Notes under the pieces: model-generated
Databases searched by the model: none
What the model saw: only the letters and a program-made list of their open reading frames with translations
What the model was told of the DNA's origin: nothing
NCBI GenBank assembly: GCA_029747585.1
Contig: JAPEVF010000020.1
Coordinates: forward strand, 62,001 to 126,000
Length of the DNA: 64,000 nt
Reading direction: 5' to 3'
Source of the DNA: Pleurotus djamor
Lineage: Eukaryota > Basidiomycota > Agaricomycetes > Agaricales > Pleurotaceae
Shown: positions 36,324-47,670 of the stretch, piece by piece
Layout of the letters: each line of letters starts with the position of its first letter
Position numbering within the stretch: position 1 is the stretch's first letter
Translations under genes and position numbers: made by a program

Positions 36324-36854
36324 TATCTACATTTGTACTTCCGTCACTTTCCTATGTAGCCGTACCTCAGTCAGTTGTAGAGTCGTTGCAAAGAATCTGC
36401 CCGTTCAGTATATCCGAGTCAAATTTTGGTGTCTCTCGAGCGTGTCTTAGGGGCTCCACCCTCAGTCCCAACTCAGTCCAGGGTTACCAGCTAGGTCCCA
36501 GCCCGTAGCTCTATCTTGCACGTAAGTTATTAATGGGTACATGGTGGAATCTCTCGGGATTGGGCATCACTCCAGCCCCCAGCGCGGGTTTTAGACCTTG
36601 TATGCAACCCTTTCCTTCTTTCTGGCTCATTGAAGTTTGAACTGAACGAACCTCGGATCAGAATGCTTCTAGTTGGTAAGAGTGATGTCAACCATTGTGC
36701 GGAAGCAGACCCCAGTTCATAGAAGCGCGACTGTGGGTCATCTGAGGTCATCCGGTTCGCATGAAGTGTAGCCTCTCCCAGTTTAAATACAGACGTTCCT
36801 TAGGTTCGGGGTATGTAGCATTGTAGTCGAAGAAGAGTATTGCACTACTAGTTA
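36324..36854. other. Intergenic region between the permease and MFS copy A
   Basis: About 0.5 kb with no gene seen. It should contain the permease terminator and the promoter of MFS copy A. Confidence 0.35.
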
Positions 36855-37098
36855 ATGAACGTCCTCACTCGCCTCGGCTACAGTTGGCGGTCGTCGCACT
36901 GGTTCGTTACCATTGTCGTGGGCCATGGTGAGTGCTCATCGCCATGATATTGGGTTCTATGAAGGACTAATCGCGCAACTCCATCAAAAATCCATAGGAA
37001 TTTTTGTCGATCTCTTGGTGTACACCAGTCTCGTCCCAGTGGCACCGTTCTACCTGAGCCATAAAGGGTACGACGCGCCTGCCCTAATAGGATGGCTA

Positions 37099-37127
37099 CA
37101 CAGCGAACATTTGACCATATCCCTGGG
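37099..37127 (+). repeat. Left terminal inverted repeat of the copy-A element
   Basis: 29 bp, perfect inverted copy of 39742-39770; preceded by the CTA target duplication. Confidence 0.9.
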
Positions 37128-37769
37128 AGGGATTTCGTAGTAAAAAGATGAGGGCGAAACACAAGACGTAGAGCCCACGGAAATGTGGTTATTTCAGCTA
37201 ACTACCAGAGATATAAATCAAAATATCATCATCATATATCATAAACGTTAGACGGCAATGTTTATGCCAAGGCGACCTCGAAAATGTCGCGGAGTCCTCA
37301 TCAGGTACTTATGTACCAGTTACTTCTTCCTTGAATCGAAGCCGATCAAGAATATCTTCGGAGGAAGATGTGTTGCAAGTCGGCGCAGCAACGAGGGGAA
37401 AGCCACCAACCGTTGCATTAGGTAGGTACGATGCAAGAGAATGTATACACTGTCTATGGATGCGGGGGTGCGGGAACGAGGTGTAGCATAAGGGTACGGA
37501 TGTGTACGTACTCAAGTAATGTCCACGGCAGTCGGTATGTCCTCCTCTTTCAACACTCCCCCTCAACTCCGGAATGGACTATCAACATGTTTGCTACGAG
37601 CGTGGAAGCGTCGATACGGTCGAGGGGCATACAACTGGGCTATTGCAAACATAGCAAAGTCTTGAACTACATGTTCATTTCGGTTTCTGTCGGCGAATGC
37701 AACATTTCGAGTTCCAGCGTGTTGCGCAGCTGAATTTTGGGTGCTCGGATAACTTGGTGAGCCTGGCTG

Positions 37770-39240
37770 TCTTAGAAGGTCTGCGAGACGCGTAGACGTG
37801 TAGCGAGGCGGCGTCGGAATGCGTATGCGAGATGTTGTAGACGATGTGGGAAGGTTCGTTCGACAGACGGCGAGGTCCTTGTCTTCTCCCCCTCAACTAG
37901 CGCGGCGGCGGCTACAGACTTCATAGATGACGGCGAGCAAGCGAGAGCGGGTTCTTGGCAATGATACTGACGTGACGAACAATTTGGGTGTTCACGAGAT
38001 GTGCAGATGCAGTAACCTCCAGGGGAAGGCATGATGCCTGCGAAGTTCAGAGTGTAGAGGGCCCCTTCCTTGGGGCCGGTAGCGATATGGGTGCCGTTCG
38101 GTGTGTATATGTTTGCGGCATGTTTTCCTAGCGATACGTTGTAGTCGGAGTCGGTGATGCGCGAGATAGAAATGAGGTTGTGAGGAGACTGAGGAGCATG
38201 GATGGCGTTGCGAAGGGTGAGCGTGAGAGTCTTGGTTCCGATCGTGGACGTCACGCGGACGGTCCCTTTCCCTAATCCGGGACTCCGATACTCCCCCATA
38301 CCCAGGATAGTATGTACAAAGTATGTATGTCCTGCCTGGCGCTTCGACATAGTCAACGGATAACGATTTGTCGCGAATGAAGTGTGAAGTACAGTCTGAG
38401 TCGGCCAACCATCTCTCCACCCCCTCCGAAGACGCGAAAGCTCTCTCCTCATGACCGAAAAACGCGAAGTCGTCCTGGTGGGTAGCGGCGGTCGATCGCC
38501 TGGTGTGCCTGGTTTCGTCTTCTTCTTCATCGTCTCTATCTCCCCCCTCACCACCACCACCATCACTTTAGTCGTCTCGCGGTGGTGAACGACAAACGGT
38601 GGCCTTGTGGCCCTTCTTCCTGCAATTATAGCAAGTAATCTGCAAGGGATACGATCTATCCCTGGCAATGCGGTTTTGTCATGTCCTTTCGATTTCATCC
38701 CCCGGTCCTCCTCCAAAGCTCGCGCGATGATGGCACTGGCATCCGAAAGCGCGGTGGTGCTGATAGCAGATATAAATGGGTTCCAGGATTCCAGGAGCGA
38801 GGTGAGTAACGTTATAGCGAATTCGGGGCCTCCAATCTTCTGATGAGTCCAAGTTGTGCAGTTCTTCCTGATATGTACTGCCGAAGCGTCCGAATGTGTT
38901 CTTCAATGCTGGTCGTGTCCTCGCATTGGCTCCTGAAAAATTTCCGTCATGCTAGGACGATTCTAATAGGCCCTCTGGCCTCATACATATCCTTCAAAGT
39001 CTTCCACGCCTGCTGAGAGGTAGTAGCGTCCGATACGTAGACAATCAACTTGTCCGCTACCCTCAGCCAAATCATCGAGAGCGCCAACCGGTCGTTCTTC
39101 GCCCATGCAGCATACGTCGCCGCCTGCGAGTCAGGCGCCGAGAGCGTTCCGTCAACGTAGTTGATGTACCCAAGGTCTGCCAAGATGTCGATCATCTCAG
39201 TGACCTTCCACCTGGTAGTTCTCGGAGCCGCTCAGGGACT
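37770..39240 (-). pseudogene. Copia (Ty1/copia) retrotransposon fragment: gag, zinc knuckle, protease, pre-integrase
   Basis: Order on the minus strand is a gag start with GSENYQV and MIDILADLGYINYVDGTLSA, then EEHIRTLRQY, SPRSWNPFISAISTTAL, a CCHC knuckle CYNCRKKGHKATVC (CX2CX4HX4C), the retropepsin motif WLADSDCTSHFI, and a GAG-pre-integrase segment RNAIHAPQSPHNLISISRIT. The frame is broken near gag NYQV (two bases missing relative to the usual NYQVWK) and by later stops. No integrase core, reverse transcriptase or RNase H is visible, so it is a 5' fragment without function. No LTR was identified. It lies wholly inside the inverted-repeat element. Confidence 0.82.
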
Positions 39241-39741
39241 CGATACGGTAGACGTTCATGCCAATGGGGGCGTACTTACCTCTGTCGTCAGGTGTTTCGT
39301 TTGGTTGTATCTGGACTCAAGCCAAGGTTCGCGCCTGGCCTGCGTCAACCGTTGGCTGATAGCATCGACCCTTGCGGCGGCAGTCGTACGGCAGACCCAG
39401 AGTAGCAAGGAACCAAGAGCTAAACAAAGGGAACACCGGTACGCCATATCGTTATGAAAATAGCTGTAACCTTCCCTACTTGACTTGTATGATGACAATA
39501 ATCGGATTTATGGCCATGTCTATTCTGACGGCCCTACTTTCTGTGTTCCACTGTCTCCGAAATTCTGAATATTATCCGGTTCCCTACCACCTCGTGGTAT
39601 GTTAGCTAAGTTCAGAATACTGCGGCCAGCATGACACTGGCTGGAATAATAGAAGATAGTTTGATTATTATTTCCGATATCTACGAACTTAGTAAGGTAG
39701 AGATTTTTTGGTTTTCTTCATCTTTATACCACGATATCGCG

Positions 39742-39770
39742 CCCAGGGATATGGTCAAATGTTCGCTGTG
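39742..39770 (-). repeat. Right terminal inverted repeat of the copy-A element
   Basis: 29 bp, perfect inverted copy of 37099-37127; followed by CTA and the resumed transporter exon. Confidence 0.9.
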
Positions 39771-41635
39771 CTATTTACTTCATTCGTAAGTAACTGCAAA
39801 TATTCTCTAGCCTGCCAAATCGCGCTTGATTGATATCCTCTTGTGTTTGAATTGTCTCAGTCCTTTGGAGCGGTATTCAGTTCGTCGTCTTACTTCTGGC
39901 TCTGGTAACCTACGCGTCAACGTCTCTGTCTTAGGTACCATCGCTCTCGCCACACTTTCGGAGAGGCTCGCTTCCCGAAAATGGTCTTTCGTAGCGGGGT
40001 CGTTGGTGACCATCACATCGCAACTCATGCTTTGGGAAGCTCCATCCTACCAAGTGATGCTCATTGCGCGAGTCATTCAAGGCATCGGTTCCAGTATAGC
40101 GTGGATCTTTGGGTTAGCGTTGATGTATGTTACGACAACCACGTCTTTGACGGTTCGGAACATACATGACCTTTATTTCTCACCTCTGGTTTAAATGTAG
40201 ATGTGATTTCTCTCCTCCAGGAGCGGTTGGTGGTAAAGCCTGACTTCCTTCCATATTGAAGATATTCTTTTGATTTTGGCACTTCAGGCCAAATTGGAGT
40301 CGCTCTGAGCGGCGTCGCAATAGGGTAACGTCGTGACACCTATCCTCTAGTCATCCACTTCCTTATACTTTCCTTACAAACAGCAGTGTCCTGGGCCCGC
40401 CTATAGGCAGTCTGGTGTACGAACATTTCGGCACGACCGGCCCTTTGACGTTGAGCGTGTTGTTAGCAGGGCTGGACTTGATCGGTCGACTTCTCATTCT
40501 CGAGCGTCGTGCCGACGGGTCTTCCCTAGAAATTCCTCAAACCAACGAACTTCGACAACAAGTTTCAGGTGATGGCAAAGTCAAGACTTACTCGCTTATC
40601 CAAACCATGAAGCGAATGGGGAAATCCCCTCGGCTCGTCTGCTGCTTTTGCCTCAACCTTTTTACTTCAGGGTTAGTTACTCCCCCTCTACGTTTTCTTC
40701 ATGGAAGGTGAACGCAGAGACCGATTCGTCTCATCGTGCAGAATTGTGATGGCCATAATGGATACTTCACTCCCCCTTCACCTGAAGACTGATTACAATC
40801 TGACTACCACCCACGTTGGTTTATTCCTCCTTATTGGTGGAGCCCCAACCTTCGCTGGTACGTTGCGACTGTTGTCCCTTCAAGTTACTTTTGACTATTT
40901 TGATGGTCCCCGTAGCATCACCCGTGTCAGGTTATCTCACTGATAAACTCGGAGCCGAGTGGGTAATCACCCTCGGTATGGCGTTGGCTATTCCTTGGTG
41001 GCTTGTCCTTTTCCTCCACATGAAAGTGGGATTGCTTGCGGCGGTTTATGCCATTGGCCGTACGTCAGCAGCGTTTATTCGCTTGCTTTTATAAGCTAAT
41101 TCAATCTCACTCCCGTAGTCTTCATAACAATTGGTGTGTACGTATCGTGCTCTGCGGAGATGGCGAAAGCATCTAGGAAGATCGAAGGAGTCCAGTGTAA
41201 TCCCACCTTCTGATATCAAGGAGCTCTACCGCTTACCATTTCATCATCTAAGATACCCACGTCTACGCTGTTTCGCTCCTTATGCATGGAATTGGCACAC
41301 TTGGTACGTTGATCCTCATTCAGACTGTCTAGCCCACCTCATGGTACTGTTCGACGGCATTACATAGTTGGTCCCATAATTTCTGGACAGGTGCGTGTAG
41401 TGTTTGTAAGATACGGTCCTTGGGCTGATCCTTGGCTGATCCACGCCTGTAGATTTACGCAAACCTCCACAACTTTGGATGGACCGCCATCTGCATAGTC
41501 ATTGCGGGCGTACGTGGTTTAGCCATTCCATTCTTGTTTTGGTGGATAGGAGATACTCCTCTGAGGAAGAGACTTGGGGCGCAGTTGGTACTGGTGAGGA
41601 ATCGAGGTGCTAACACGGCCTGCGAGATCGCGTAA

Positions 41636-42672
41636 TCCTAAATTCCTGGATACGTATGAAAGAGATAGATTAGATTGTAGCTAATTATGCGAGAGTTATG
41701 AAGGATTCATGAAAATGCCTTTGTCTTTCTTTCATCATCAACGGTCGATTATATGGCCTTGCATCCGGTTGTAATTGCGCTTCCATCGCATACTTTGCTT
41801 AGTACCCTTACACTGCTGCTCCTGGTAACCAGAGTCCAATGACTGGTACCCCAGGCTAAACGCTCCTTTTTCCCGTGCCCCTTTGAAATTGTAGCACGTG
41901 GCTGCCAATGTCTATTTTTGTCCCAACTTGAACTTCCTGCCAGGCTGCCTACACTTTGTCGTGGTGTTTCCAGCAGCAAAAGGAATCAGAGACTCACTCC
42001 GGATCTTCACTTCTGCTTGCCTTCCTCGCTCTACTGATGCGAGTGACACATAACTCTAATCACGGTTGAAGCAGTTTCTCGGCTTCTGTGTCCCAATTTC
42101 CAACTATGATCACTATGGAGCTTGTGAGAAGGTGTTGAATGTATGAATTATATTTCTACTACACCGTCGAACCCTCTGGTAGACTAGCGCTGACGGCGAT
42201 CATCGTAGATACGCGACTTCGTAAAGATGGATGGACGATTCCCATTTGAGCTCAGGTTCCCGCTACAACAAACTTCACATGTGGCTCAGAAGACTGTCAA
42301 CGAATACTGCAACTGGTTCGTCTCATCAGAAGGCTGGTGCAAATGGACGTTGTCGGTTACCCTTGTTCTGTGACTCGGCCCTAACTTGACATTAGCTTTG
42401 TTGTGAGTTCAAGTGCTCGGTCTACTTGCATATCTCAGCCATCGTGACTTGAACGGTTGCATATGAGGCTTGGGCTTTACCTCCCTTTTGTCTGTTCTTG
42501 AACGACGAAGCAAGTCAGTATGGATGGACGCGTGACGATTTCCTGTGGAAATGGCCCCGGTCCGTCAAAGCCCCGACGTCGTGCGCCATCGAGATCGGTA
42601 AATGAAGTTACATAAATATAATTGTAGGTCTTCCTCCACCCTCCCCCTTCGTTTGAGGCAAACGCCTGCACG
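41636..42672. other. Intergenic region between MFS copies A and B
   Basis: About 1 kb between tandem copies. I see no gene or repeat with confidence. It should hold the 3' end of copy A and the promoter of copy B. Confidence 0.4.
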
Positions 42673-44784
42673 ATGAAATTGAAAGAGCTTACTCGCCTTG
42701 GATACAAATGGAGGTCCTCGTCTTGGTTCGTGACTACAGTCGTTGGCTTCGGTGAGTGCTCGTTGCAATTCCAGGTCTTTGTGCAGTGGTTGACTTCGTG
42801 AAATCGCTCGAAGGAATCTTCGTCGATGTCCTGGTGTACACGATCCTCATCCCGGTCTCGCCATTTTATCTGAATCATAAAGGATACGACAACGTTCCCG
42901 CGTTGGTTGGATGGCTTCTTACGGCCTTTGTAAGGATCGCGCATTCTTACCGCTAAATCGCGTTTAACCCCTTGCATGTAGTCTTTTGGACTGGTAACCT
43001 GTTCGTCCCATTAGTTTCTATCATGGAAACGCGCTAAACACCCATCTATCTCTTAGGTACAATTCCTCTCGCCATACTCTCCGAACGGTTCAATTCCCGG
43101 AAATGGCCTCTTGTATCGGGATTGCTGGTCCTCGCTGCATCGCAATTCATGTTCTGGGAAGCTCCGTACTACCCCATCATGGTTGTTGCGCGAATCATCC
43201 AAGGCGTCAGCTCGGCTCTTGTGTGGATTTTCGGGCTAGCGTTGATGTGCGTCACGACTTTCCCCACCTCTGAATATACTTGGTGCATAATTCTAACGCC
43301 TCTGTTCTTCATACGCAGATGCGATTGTACGCCGCCAGAAGTTGTCGGTCGTAAGCCATTTCCCTCAATGGAGCAAAGCACCCTATTTATCTATACAACT
43401 TAGGCCAACTTGGTTTCGCTATGAGCGGGTTTGCGTTAGGGTACGTCTTTGCTATCTCAATTTCCATTCACCCTAATTACATGATATTGCCGACGCGAAC
43501 AGCACCGTTCTTGGCCCTCCTTTGGGCAGTCTGTTATACGACCATTTTGGTATGGCCGGGCCTTTGACGTTGGGCGCGTCGGTAGCGGGCGTTGACCTCA
43601 TCGGACGACTTCTCATTATCGAACTTCGCCTCGATGGAACTGTGAATTCCACTAATTCCACCAAAGACGAAGAAATTCCTGAGACTATGGAACGTCAACC
43701 TGAGAGTCCGGTTGTTGACAAAGTTGATGGGGAAGTCAAGTCATATACATTTATCCAAGTGATGAAGCGGATGGGAGACTCCCCGAGGCTTCTGTGTTCG
43801 TTCTCCCTCGAGTTGTTTGTCTTTGGGTACGTCACTATGGTCTCGTTTCTGCAAGGTGAATCAGGACATTGGCTGATCAAATCTTGTAGAATGGTAGTTT
43901 CCATGATTGAAACGAGTCTCCCACTTCGCCTGAAGGATGCGTACAATTTGACTCCCACTCAAGTTGGCTTGTTTCTCCTCGCTGGTGGTGCTCTGACATT
44001 CATTGGTGCGTTCTAATTCTCACCGAATCGCTGGTTCTTCAAGTTACAACTCTCTCCTTTGATATATCATCTTCTAGCGTCACCCATCGGAGGTTATCTC
44101 ACTGACAAATTTGGATCCGAGTGGACGATGCCACTTGGGATGGCGCTGGCCATTCCGTGGTGGCTACTCCTCCTCATCCACATGAAATTGGGCGTCCTTA
44201 TCGCAATATTTGCCATCGGACGTACGTCAGCCGCTATTGATCCCTCTATGATGCGTCGCGCGAACTCATGCTAATTTTCATAGGCTTTATATCAGTCGGT
44301 GTGTATGCAGCGTGCTCGACTGAGATGGCCAGAGCATCGAAGAATATCGAAGGCGTCCAATGTAAAGCGTTTGCGATTTGATGAGGTCCACCGCTTACCT
44401 GTTCGTGTTAAGATACCCACGTTTACGCGTTATCGCTTTTTGCCTATGGGATTGGATCAGTCGGTGCGTTGTTTCTCATTCAGATCGCTTGGTCTGTTTC
44501 ATCGAACCTGATGGGATTTGTCACTATGTAGTGGGACCGATAGTTGCTGGACAGGTATGTCGTATTTTTGAGTTGGAAGTGGTGGTTATGTTGGCTGATT
44601 TGGGCGCGTCGTCCACCCGTAGCTTTATGCACACCTCCACAGCCTCGGGTGGACTATCATCTGTGTGATCGTCGCGAGTGTGCGGTTGTTGGCTATACCG
44701 TTCTTGTTTTGGTGGACGGGGGATGTTCCTCTGAGGAGGAGATTTCGGGTTGCACTTGGTAGGGATGTGGGATTACAGCGTTGA
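42673..44784 (+). CDS. MFS transporter copy B (DHA1/vesicular-amine-transporter-like)
   Basis: Predicted 12-segment proton antiporter; substrate unknown. It reads MKLKELTRLGYKWRSSSWFV, GIFVDVLVYTILIPVSPFYL, VPALVGWLLTAF, a 19-nt exon (42982-43000), TIPLAILSERFNSRKWPLVS, FMFWEAPYYPIMVVARIIQG, CDCTPPEVVG, TVLGPPLGSLLYDHFGMAGP (antiporter motif C), an acidic central loop, METSLPLRLKDAYNLTPTQV-type helix 7, SPIGGYLTDKFGSEW and FLFWWTGDVPLRRRF. All exons join in frame with GT-AG borders as far as I could check, so this copy appears intact. It is the closest plus-strand relative of broken copy A and may be the working member on this strand. Confidence 0.82.
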
Positions 44785-45301
44785 TGGTAGCCCTGTCCAT
44801 CTTTCCAACCCCCTGTAACAGTAAAGTCATCATCATATATGTAGATAGAAAATCCAAATCTTTTGCTCTGTATTGGCGCTCTGTAGGTAGGAGGGAAGTA
44901 GGTAACTCTATATATCCGCGTTGTCATCGGGAAAATCTTCCTGTGAAGTAATTACAGGAGTTGTGACTTTTGATGCGTTTCATCTATCGAGCGAGGCATT
45001 TGTTGTAACGGCGAAGAAATCTTATCAGCGCGTTGTGGGGTCGGAGATTGATCGTTGCCGGGCTGCCGAGGTCCTTAAGTAATCCGTTGTTGTTATACTT
45101 TGCCCGAATCGCCTGAGCGACGAAAGCCTAAAGTCGACATCAGCTCGAGCTCTCTTGCATCCGGCCGTCGTCGTCGTTCTACCCGTCGAGCACAGATCCT
45201 CTCCTCGTCGTTCCCGGTACAGCTTGTGGTGAGCACCGCTCTTTCATTCTTATCGACCGAGGCAGTGGCTTGACGTCTTCAATGATATAGTCCCACAATC
45301 A
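44785..45301. other. Intergenic region at the orientation switch of the MFS array
   Basis: About 0.5 kb between copy B and the unrelated gene at 45302. No gene or repeat seen. Confidence 0.35.
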
Positions 45302-47108
45302 ATGAGCCAAAGTTCCTACCCATCGCCAGTGTCGGCCAGACCGTCACCGCAACTCAGGTCGCGCGTTGGGCAACTCGACGACCTCAGAGATCCTGCAGAC
45401 GCTTCAAGGAGCCTGAGACAGGTTTCTGCGTCCTTGGATGCCGTTTACAGAAGCATTCGTCAAGTCACACGGAGCTTGGCTGAGCTGCACGATTACAGCT
45501 TGCTTCCGCAAAGACTCCCCGAAGTGGCTATTGGACCGAGTCACGGTGCGATCCTTTTGACAGAGGGCACCGAATCTACTCAGTCACAATTACAACCACA
45601 ACCTCAAGAACTCATGGAGTCCGACTACGACTCTGCGTTCGATCTGGCGGCGAGCTGGAGCTCGTCTGTAGTGCAACCTCCACCTCCCCCTGCTGCTGCG
45701 CCGACTCTACCCTCTCTGCGGACTAGCATGGCCTCTACTATCAGCCTAAACTCCCCCGTTAGCCCGCTGCGTAATTTCCCTCCAATGCGTCGATCTCTCC
45801 TTGAAACACGGTTAGAATCCGACGATCCTTCAACTACGATAGGCAGGGACGTAGCCGCTCGGCAAGCCAACCAAACCGCGTTGAATGACCTGTCAAGTGA
45901 GCGGCGCTCAATGGCACTGGCAGAACAATCTCTGCGCGAGCTAGATAGGTTGAGACAAGAGTACTCACGACGTCTAGGCGTGCCAGAGCTTCCTTCCGTT
46001 TCAGAATCTCAGGTGATTGAACCTGTACTGGAGTACCCACGCCCGTCTGCTGCAGAGAGGCTGGCGCGCCGAAGCCTCGACGCCAACGTCCTTCAAGCCT
46101 ACAGTATACCACCACCAACAACAACGGCTACTTCGGGTTCACAACTGATGCCTCCGCGTATAAGCGCAAGTGGTCGACGATGGTCTCGGCTCGCTCGTGG
46201 AGATACGAGACAAAGCAACATCCAATCTCCCTCGTCCACCCGCTCCGACTCTTCTCGCTTATCGGTTCTATCTAACTTCTCCATCCATAACATGGCCACT
46301 CCTCCTGGTGTTCTCGGCCGAGATCGCCCTCTGTTATTTGACGAGCCAGCCAGCTACGCGCCGCAAGCTGAGCTGGGTATGGCACCAGCAGCCCACATCA
46401 TGGGATATCGAGATATGACGACTATTGATCCGTTGATGAGAGGACTTGCCGAGTAAGTGACTTTCTGCCCCATTGATCGTTTGATTTTGGATTTACTCTT
46501 CTTTGCCTAGCATCCCTCGCGTTTCACAGTTACCCTTGCCTCATTATGCCTCGGACTTCATGTCGCCCGAAACCCTTCAAGAAAATGCTCGGGCTCCTGG
46601 GTCATCAGCTGTAAATATCAGGCGAGCCCGGAGAGGATGGGGTAAGCTTATCTCATATCTCCCTGTCACTGTCATTCGGTCTCTCATCCTATTTTTACTC
46701 AACCTTACAGCTCGGTTGGATGCCGACGGCAACGAGATACCCTCCGAAGAAGAGGACGAACTCGAACGCGTTCGTGCAGAACATCGAATCAGAGCAAACG
46801 CCGCTTTGAATGCTCTCCTGGCTGAACAACCCAACTTACTGAGACCGAATTCATTGATGGCTGATGGTATTGATGTTCTATCCCAACGGCCAGCGCAGCC
46901 CCGATCACTCGATATGCGTGATACGTTGTCATCATTATCGGGAAGACCAGCTGTGGTTGTGACGCCTGTCGCTGGGTCGTACCGTGTCAGCCCATATACG
47001 TCTGACCCATTACCCATGCCACTCGACAAAATGATGCCTTCCAGTCATTACAGAAAACCGGCGCAGCGCGTGTTGCTGCCGAATGAGCCATCCATGCATG
47101 ATCGGTGA
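45302..47108 (+). CDS. Uncharacterised Ser/Arg/Pro-rich protein between the two halves of the MFS array
   Basis: No family recognised. Three exons (45302-46452, 46511-46641, 46711-47108) join in frame to 559 residues. The N-terminal part has a helical stretch (SRSLRQVSASLDAVYRSIRQ) that may form a coiled coil, then a proline patch QPPPPPAAAPTLPSL, a second helix (SLRELDRLRQEYSRRLG) and long Ser/Arg-rich disordered sequence. Late in exon 3 is an acidic helical block DADGNEIPSEEEDELERVRA. No signal peptide or membrane segment is visible. It looks like a single-copy gene around which the transporter copies are arranged. Confidence 0.7.
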
Positions 47109-47670
47109 TCAGCACACATGCAACTGCATCCGCGCGCCAGTGATTTCGTTCTTCACATCCGTTCCTTGTACATAAAACCCGAACCGTCTATGTCTATCTC
47201 CCCTCTTCCAAGCTCTTCCACCTCTTCGGCTCATATTATTCATTTATTTATTACTTTTTATATCCCCTTCTTTGGGTTTGCATTTGGTTTATAGATTCAC
47301 TCGGTTCACGAGGATATTATTGTACATTGTATACTTTCATGGAGCTTCAATCAGGAAATATGTACCCGCGTCTAACTTCTATGTAAGAACCTGATCCAGG
47401 GGGTGGCATGTACTTAGAGCATGTTACCGCAGTTTCCTGCGCCGCTCGCGTTCTTCAAAGAGAACGGAGCGACCCGAAATGCATGCAACAGTCCCTGGAT
47501 TGAGCACGAACCAAAGGGCCCAAGCTGCTTCCTCCCAATATTTAGGGACCGAAGAGGGTGACAGGGGGAAATGACGAGATAATCGACGTGAGTAACAACA
47601 CAGTGCGCTAGAACAGCAATATAAAACTCTAATATTCAAGACTTGAACGGATATACGAATGTGGTCACAG
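47109..47670. other. Intergenic region, convergent 3' ends
   Basis: About 0.56 kb between two convergent genes. The first part is A/T-rich and probably holds the 3' untranslated region and polyadenylation signals. No gene seen. Confidence 0.4.

Larger units (their letters stand above)
37099..39770. mobile_element. 2,672-bp DNA transposon (CAC...GTG ends, 3-bp target duplication) carrying Copia sequence
   Basis: The ends are 29-bp perfect inverted repeats (37099-37127 and 39742-39770, starting CACAGCGAACATTTGACC), with weaker similarity for about 25 bp further in. The flanks carry a 3-bp duplication CTA (37096-37098 and 39771-39773). Deleting the element and one CTA restores the transporter frame exactly (GWL-FTSF). 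CAC ends with a 3-bp duplication fit the CACTA/EnSpm group; a Harbinger-type element with 3-bp targets is the alternative. No DNA transposase is visible, so it is non-autonomous. The interior holds decayed Copia gag/protease on the minus strand. Confidence 0.88.
36855..41635 (+). pseudogene. MFS transporter copy A (DHA1/vesicular-amine-transporter-like), broken by a transposon
   Basis: First member of the local transporter family. Exons before the break give MNVLTRLGYSWRSSHWFVTI, then GIFVDLLVYTSLVPVAPFYL and ALIGWL. The reading resumes at 39771 with LFTSF, the 19-nt exon 39861-39879, STIALATLSERLASRKW, MLWEAPSYQVMLIARVIQGI, VLGPPIGSLVYEHFG (antiporter motif C), SPVSGYLTDKLGAEW and a final FLFWWIGDTPLRKRLG. 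Apart from the 2,672-bp insertion (37099-39770) in the exon encoding transmembrane segment 2, every exon join I checked is intact. The gene was therefore probably functional until a recent insertion. The inserted DNA carries stops in all frames, so a full protein is not expected. Confidence 0.85.

Noticed and set aside
37300..37770. Possible LTR of the Copia fragment
   Set aside because: I found no matching second copy or clear TG..CA borders inside the element.
45610..46300. Several 66-96-codon minus-strand frames within the gene at 45302
   Set aside because: Shadows of a Ser/Arg-rich coding exon; codon-bias artefacts only.
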